DNA from: Sapria himalayana
Taxonomy: Eukaryota > Streptophyta > Magnoliopsida > Malpighiales > Rafflesiaceae
Length of the DNA stretch: 64,000 bases
Reading direction: 5' to 3'
NCBI GenBank assembly: GCA_029783825.1
Contig: JAREIK010003356.1
Span: forward strand, 814,035 to 878,034
A model generated the notes under the pieces. The model did no database searches and was not told the origin of the DNA. It saw only the letters and a list, made by a program, of their open reading frames with translations. The translations under genes were made by a program, and so were the position numbers. The first letter of the stretch is position 1. Each line of letters begins with the position of its first letter. This document shows positions 61,003 through 64,000 of the stretch, piece by piece.

Positions 61003-62573
61003 GTGAATATTTTTTCCAGAAGTACATCCACCACACTGGCTGCTATTGCAAATATCACTCTAGTTCTCCACAATTCATACCTGAAAGAAGCCATGAAACC
61101 TCTTACTGTAGCCAACTCATCTCCTCCTCAATTTTTTTCTTTTAGTCAATTTGAACCATTAGAGAATGACTTAAGCTCGCCATTAGAAACACTGACAAAA
61201 ATTGAAGATGTGATGAGAGTTTCACCTGTGATGGAGAGGAAGAAAAAAAACACAGTGAATATGGGAGAGTGTGTGGCAAGTATAGAGAGCATAGTTAGAG
61301 GAGTGAGGGATAAAATGAAAATGCTTAGATTAGTAACATTTCCTCTTTTCTCTTTAAGGAATCATTCAAAAGTAGATATTTGCCAAAAATTTATGGAGCT
61401 TAAGTGCATCGTAGATGGTTATTCGAGTAGAGAAGTTGTTTTATATGTGGGTGATCTTAAATGGGTCTCTGATATCTGGCCAAATTATTGTTGGAAAGTA
61501 GGTAACAACATTACAGAGTACATTTTCACAGAGATGCAAAGTCTGATCTACGAAATAGGCAACGAGGCTGGAAGTGTATGGCTCATGGGAATTGCCACAT
61601 TCCAAACTTACATTAAGTGTAAAGTAGGTTTTCCCTCTCTGGAGACTATTTGGGAACTATATCCAGTCACTGTTCCAGTTGGAAGCCTGAATCTTAGCCT
61701 CAATCTCAATGGGCAAAACGAATCTTTTTTTTTTACTTTTTTCTTTCAAATTTCTCTATTGTATATATAAGTCATATATGCTACCCATCGATGACTCAAC
61801 TACACACCCACAAAGGCACACACAAACACATACACACACACACACACACTTATTCATATGTACTGTCGTGTCAACTATTGTATATAAGCATGCATAAACA
61901 CTTCATATTTCACTAGTCGTGCATTTGACAATGTTTTAAAAAAGAAGAAAAATGGGTGTAGGAGCAAAACATCTACATGTGAGAGTGGCTCTGGCTGGCA
62001 AAAGATTGAATCTGGATTACTTACAAAAAGCACAACATGTAGCCCTAATTGCTCCATTAACCTCGACAAAGAATCTCAAGTTCAAAACCATGAGTTCATT
62101 TCTGCAGATTATGCTTGCTCGAGTTTATTGTCGTGTCTCCAACAGTATAAAGAAGAAAAGAGGGGCAATGATAAGGTACCTATTGGTTTTATTAAATATG
62201 AAATATGGCATTGTCATACTCGAATGTATCTATATCCTTTTCCTCCTATTAAATGATTTTTTTTTCTTTAATCAAGATTTAGAGTGAACCTGTCAACTTC
62301 AACAAATCAAGGGATGCTTGCCACGAGTGGCTTCTCCATTTCAATCCAAAAAAAACCATCAAGTTAAATTCATCTTCTTCATCTTTAGTTTCTGCATCAT
62401 CACTTGATCAAACCACCAACTTAACTTTGCTGCTCACTTAGAAATCTATATGTCCAAGATGCAATATTGAAAGCAGAAATGAATCCAAACCGGATCTTGT
62501 GTCAAACCCAAATTCAAGTCCGAATTTGGCATCATCAAGTGAGGTAGACATTGATGAAGATCTTGATTTTTAA
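61003..62573 (+). pseudogene. SMXL4/5-like (SMAX1-LIKE, Clp ATPase-related) fragment
   Basis: An open frame to 61768 includes SQFEPLENDLSSPLETLTKI, NMGECVASIESIVRGVRDKM, VTFPLFSLRN, EVVLYVGDLKWVSDIWPNY, GSVWLMGIATFQTYIKCK and PSLETIWELYPVTVPVGSL. These are the middle region of plant SMXL4/5-type proteins (VGECVAS, FYVGDLKW, WLMGIATFQTYMRC, TIPAGSL). After an intron, 61945-62160 gives TTCSPNCSINLDKESQ and LQQYKEEKRGND. 62285-62573 gives KPDLVSNPNSSPNLASSSE, as in the family. The Clp N-domain and the ATPase modules with the EAR motif are missing. There is no good ATG at the start and stops lie in the later exons. SMXL4/5 act in phloem development in the nucleus; this is a captured fragment. Confidence 0.82.
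61817..61849. repeat. (CA)n microsatellite in the SMXL-like intron
   Basis: CA repeats with ACAAAC and ATAC interruptions. Confidence 0.92.
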
Positions 62574-63142
62574 AATTCAATAGCGGGGCAATGATTGTCA
62601 TTAACAATGATGCCCATTACCATGCTATTTCTAGATGGACTAGTTTGATAATATTTTTCAAACAAGCATCATATTTTGGAATTTTTATCTAAAACATATT
62701 ATTTCCATACAAAACTCATTTTTTAATTTTCTTATAATTAACCATGGACTAATGCATGAAGCTGAGCAACATAGAAGAATATGTTGGTGGTAGTTCACTA
62801 GAAAACTTGGGGAAATCTTGATTCGGTAATTTAAAAATAAGCTCATGATTATCTCATTGTATAAAATTTCTTGCAAATAGCTGTTGGTGTTGCATGGACT
62901 AGTCTATCTGTTTATCAGTGACATTGTGTTGTGTTATATATTGGTTTGTAAAATATAGTATATTATGCTCCATGTATAGGTGTAACAATGTTCTCTATCT
63001 GCGTGGAGTACCAAATGACAAAGAACTAGAAGATGCTGACCATTCTTGAAAGGCATATATGTGTGTTTTTAAGCCCTGGATTATTACTTTCTATTGACTT
63101 TGATGGTATGTGTATTAGCATGAAAGTACATGTGTTTGTGTT

Positions 63143-63166
63143 TACACACACACACACACACACACA
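63143..63166. repeat. (CA)n microsatellite
   Basis: Twelve uninterrupted CA units, just 3' of the SmF gene end. Confidence 0.95.
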
Positions 63167-63215
63167 TACATGCACAAGTATACATACATGCAACTGATCA
63201 CAAGGTTAAAAAAAA

Positions 63216-63379
63216 GTGTTGTTGGAAGAGCAGCTAGATACAAGAAGGGCATTGGGAGAAAAAAGGAATAAGAAGTTGGAGGTGGAGAGGAAATCCAGAC
63301 TATAACTAAAGGAAGCACTGCAGATGGCCATGGAGGGACATGATCAGGTGCTAGATTAGTATGTAGATCTTGAAAAGGT
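63216..63379 (+). pseudogene. Kinesin-12 (phragmoplast kinesin)-like coiled-coil fragment
   Basis: Frame from 63216: VLLEEQLDTRRALGEKRNKK, LEVERKSRL, stop, LKEALQMAMEGHDQVLD, stop, YVDLEK. It resembles the LKEALQ.AMEGH.R.LEQYADLEEKH segment in the stalk of plant kinesin-12 motors (PAKRP1/POK type), which organise phragmoplast microtubules. Only about 55 codons are present, with two stops, joined directly to the CACTA 3' block. The motor domain is absent. Family call is by motif memory. Confidence 0.6.
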
Positions 63380-63384
63380 GGGGG

Positions 63385-63500
63385 CGAGAAAGCAACATCT
63401 ATTTCACAGACAGATTATACTTTATGCACTGTCATTAGATACATTGATGAAGAATAAGATGTAATCAAGTTTTGTTATGTTTCTGTTTTAACTATGTAAC
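63385..63500 (+). repeat. Shared CACTA 3' block, CACTA-E copy
   Basis: GAAAGCAACATCTATTTCAC, GATTATACTTTATGCACTG, TTAGATACATTGATGAAG, TTTTGTTATGTTTCTGTTTT. Confidence 0.85.
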
Positions 63501-63639
63501 ATATTATATGAAAATATTGTATTAATTGTTTTATTTTTTGTTAATTATAAACAATGGTTTATGGTTTATGTTTTCATAAAAATATGTAATTAAATTTTAA
63601 GTAAAAAATTTAAAATGTGAAATTTATTTTGGAATGAAT

Positions 63640-63771
63640 AAAGCTAGAGATTTTTCCGTCGCTAATTTAGCTAGGGAATTTTCTCTCGTTAATTTAGCTA
63701 GGGAATTTTCTGTTGCTATTTTTGATAGGGAAAATATTTACTGTTTAATTTTTGCGACAAGCACTTTAGAT
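63640..63771 (+). repeat. CACTA-E 3' subterminal repeats, truncated
   Basis: AGCTAGAGATTTTTCCGTCG, TAGCTAGGGAATTTTCTCTC and TGCGACAAGCACTTTAG follow the same order as 35270-35490, but the terminus is replaced by an hAT-like end at 63772. Confidence 0.85.
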
Positions 63772-64000
63772 TAAAGGTATCAAATGGGCCAATTTGTGTC
63801 ATGCCTAGCCCGGCACGACACTGGAATTTCCTATGCACGTGCCCATGCTGTGTAGTGCCGAGGCCAACCAGGCCTCATGCTATGCCAGGCCCGACATGGT
63901 ACCGTAGCCCAGTTGGCTCACTACCTCAGGACGAGCTGAGGTACCGCTACCGTATTGCCCCATCAAGCTGAGACTCAGCCTGATTGATCTGAAAACTAGG
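63772..64000. mobile_element. hAT-like element, left end, runs off the window
   Basis: TAAAGGTATCAAATGGGCC matches the hAT terminus TAGAGGTGTCAAACGGGCC, followed by a GC-rich subterminal with GCCCGGCACGACAC and GGCCCGACATGG words. Confidence 0.75.

Larger units (their letters stand above)
60197..62695. mobile_element. Mutator-like (Pack-MULE-type) element inserted in the SmF intron
   Basis: The left 60197-60335 and right 62580-62695 regions are inverted repeats of about 130 bp at roughly 80 percent identity. Left GTTTTGTATAGAAATAATAC against right complement GTTTTGTATGGAAATAATAT; then AATCCAAAATATAATGCT against AATTCCAAAATATGATGCT, and so on inward. Long inverted ends around host gene sequence and no transposase fit a Pack-MULE. 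I could not identify a matching 9-bp duplication, so the class call is an inference. It carries the SMXL-like fragment. Confidence 0.65.
59917..63049 (+). pseudogene. snRNP core protein SmF gene, near-complete but interrupted
   Basis: Exon 59917-60004 encodes [20 protein letters not shown] and [10 protein letters not shown] 70-nt GT-AG intron follows. Exon 60075 to about 60110 encodes [12 protein letters not shown]. After a long intron now containing a Mutator-like element, exon 62762-62825 encodes LSNIEEYVGGSSLENLG and, after loss of one G in a G-run, EILIR. Exon 62980-63049 encodes CNNVLYLRGVPNDKELEDAD and ends at TGA. Phases match at every junction. SmF is an 85-90 residue Sm-fold subunit of the spliceosomal heptamer ring. 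The first coding exon (Met-Ala) is not seen. The Gly of KWGMEYKG is Glu, and the one-base deletion breaks the frame. Confidence 0.93.
54894..63771 (+). mobile_element. CACTA-E: CACTA element carrying SmF, PMD, SMXL-like and kinesin-12-like pieces
   Basis: The 5' terminus CACTATAAGAAATTATCTATTTAGC at 54894 follows the inverted CTAT array. The 3' subterminal repeats (AGCTAGGGAATTTTC) lie at 63640-63735 and are cut by an hAT-like terminus at 63772, so the 3' end is missing or beyond the window. No tnp2 or tnpA is recognised inside, so this is a non-autonomous gene-carrying element. Confidence 0.7.

Overview
This window is nuclear DNA of a flowering plant. It is very AT-rich, has no bacterial-style genes or operons, and its recognisable coding pieces are plant gene fragments with GT-AG introns inside plant transposon families (CACTA/En-Spm, hAT, Mutator-like). 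I see no intact host gene, tRNA, rRNA or CRISPR array. Almost everything can be read as a nest of CACTA elements separated by long degenerate (CTAT)n arrays. The precise plant lineage cannot be told from the sequence.

Layout. CACTA-A: left of the window to 4138 (3' terminus), with an ARF GTPase copy at the left edge. (CTAT)n array 1: 4139-6475. CACTA-B: about 6476-35585, its 5' terminus lost against array 1. It carries captured pieces of NAT10-type RNA cytidine acetyltransferase (two copies), a SPOC-domain protein and a BBR/BPC GAGA-binding factor, plus the end of tnp2 (DUF4216) and a tnpA-like gene (Transposase_24). CACTA-C: 9421-26466, opposite orientation, sits inside the SPOC fragment of CACTA-B. 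It keeps tnp2 (Transposase_21 + DUF4218) but has lost DUF4216 and most of tnpA, and itself hosts a complete hAT element (15333-19000) with a perfect 8-bp target duplication. (CTAT)n array 2: 35586-38093. CACTA-D: from 38094, with no clear 3' terminus before array 3; its interior is eroded and holds hAT remnants, LTR-like traces and a second SmF terminal exon. (CTAT)n array 3: 51943-54893, reversing strand near 54009. CACTA-E: from 54894 to about 63771, cut by another hAT-like terminus. It carries a plant mobile domain (PMD) relic, most of an snRNP SmF gene whose intron holds a Mutator-like element carrying an SMXL4/5-like fragment, and a kinesin-12-like fragment.

Shared modules recur through the CACTA copies: a 50-bp 5' subterminal tandem repeat; a 3' subterminal region rich in TAGCTAGGGA/CCCTAGCTA; a 24-bp palindromic TATACTATAGTATA satellite; GC-rich trinucleotide islands; an AT-rich satellite of about 540 bp; and a conserved 3' block starting at a splice-acceptor-like CAG.

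The transposase genes all carry stops or deletions, so nothing here looks autonomous. The interest lies in repeated capture of host gene DNA with introns, in three-level nesting, and in the association between CACTA ends and CTAT arrays. Calls of host families rest on my reading of translated peptides, without database searches.
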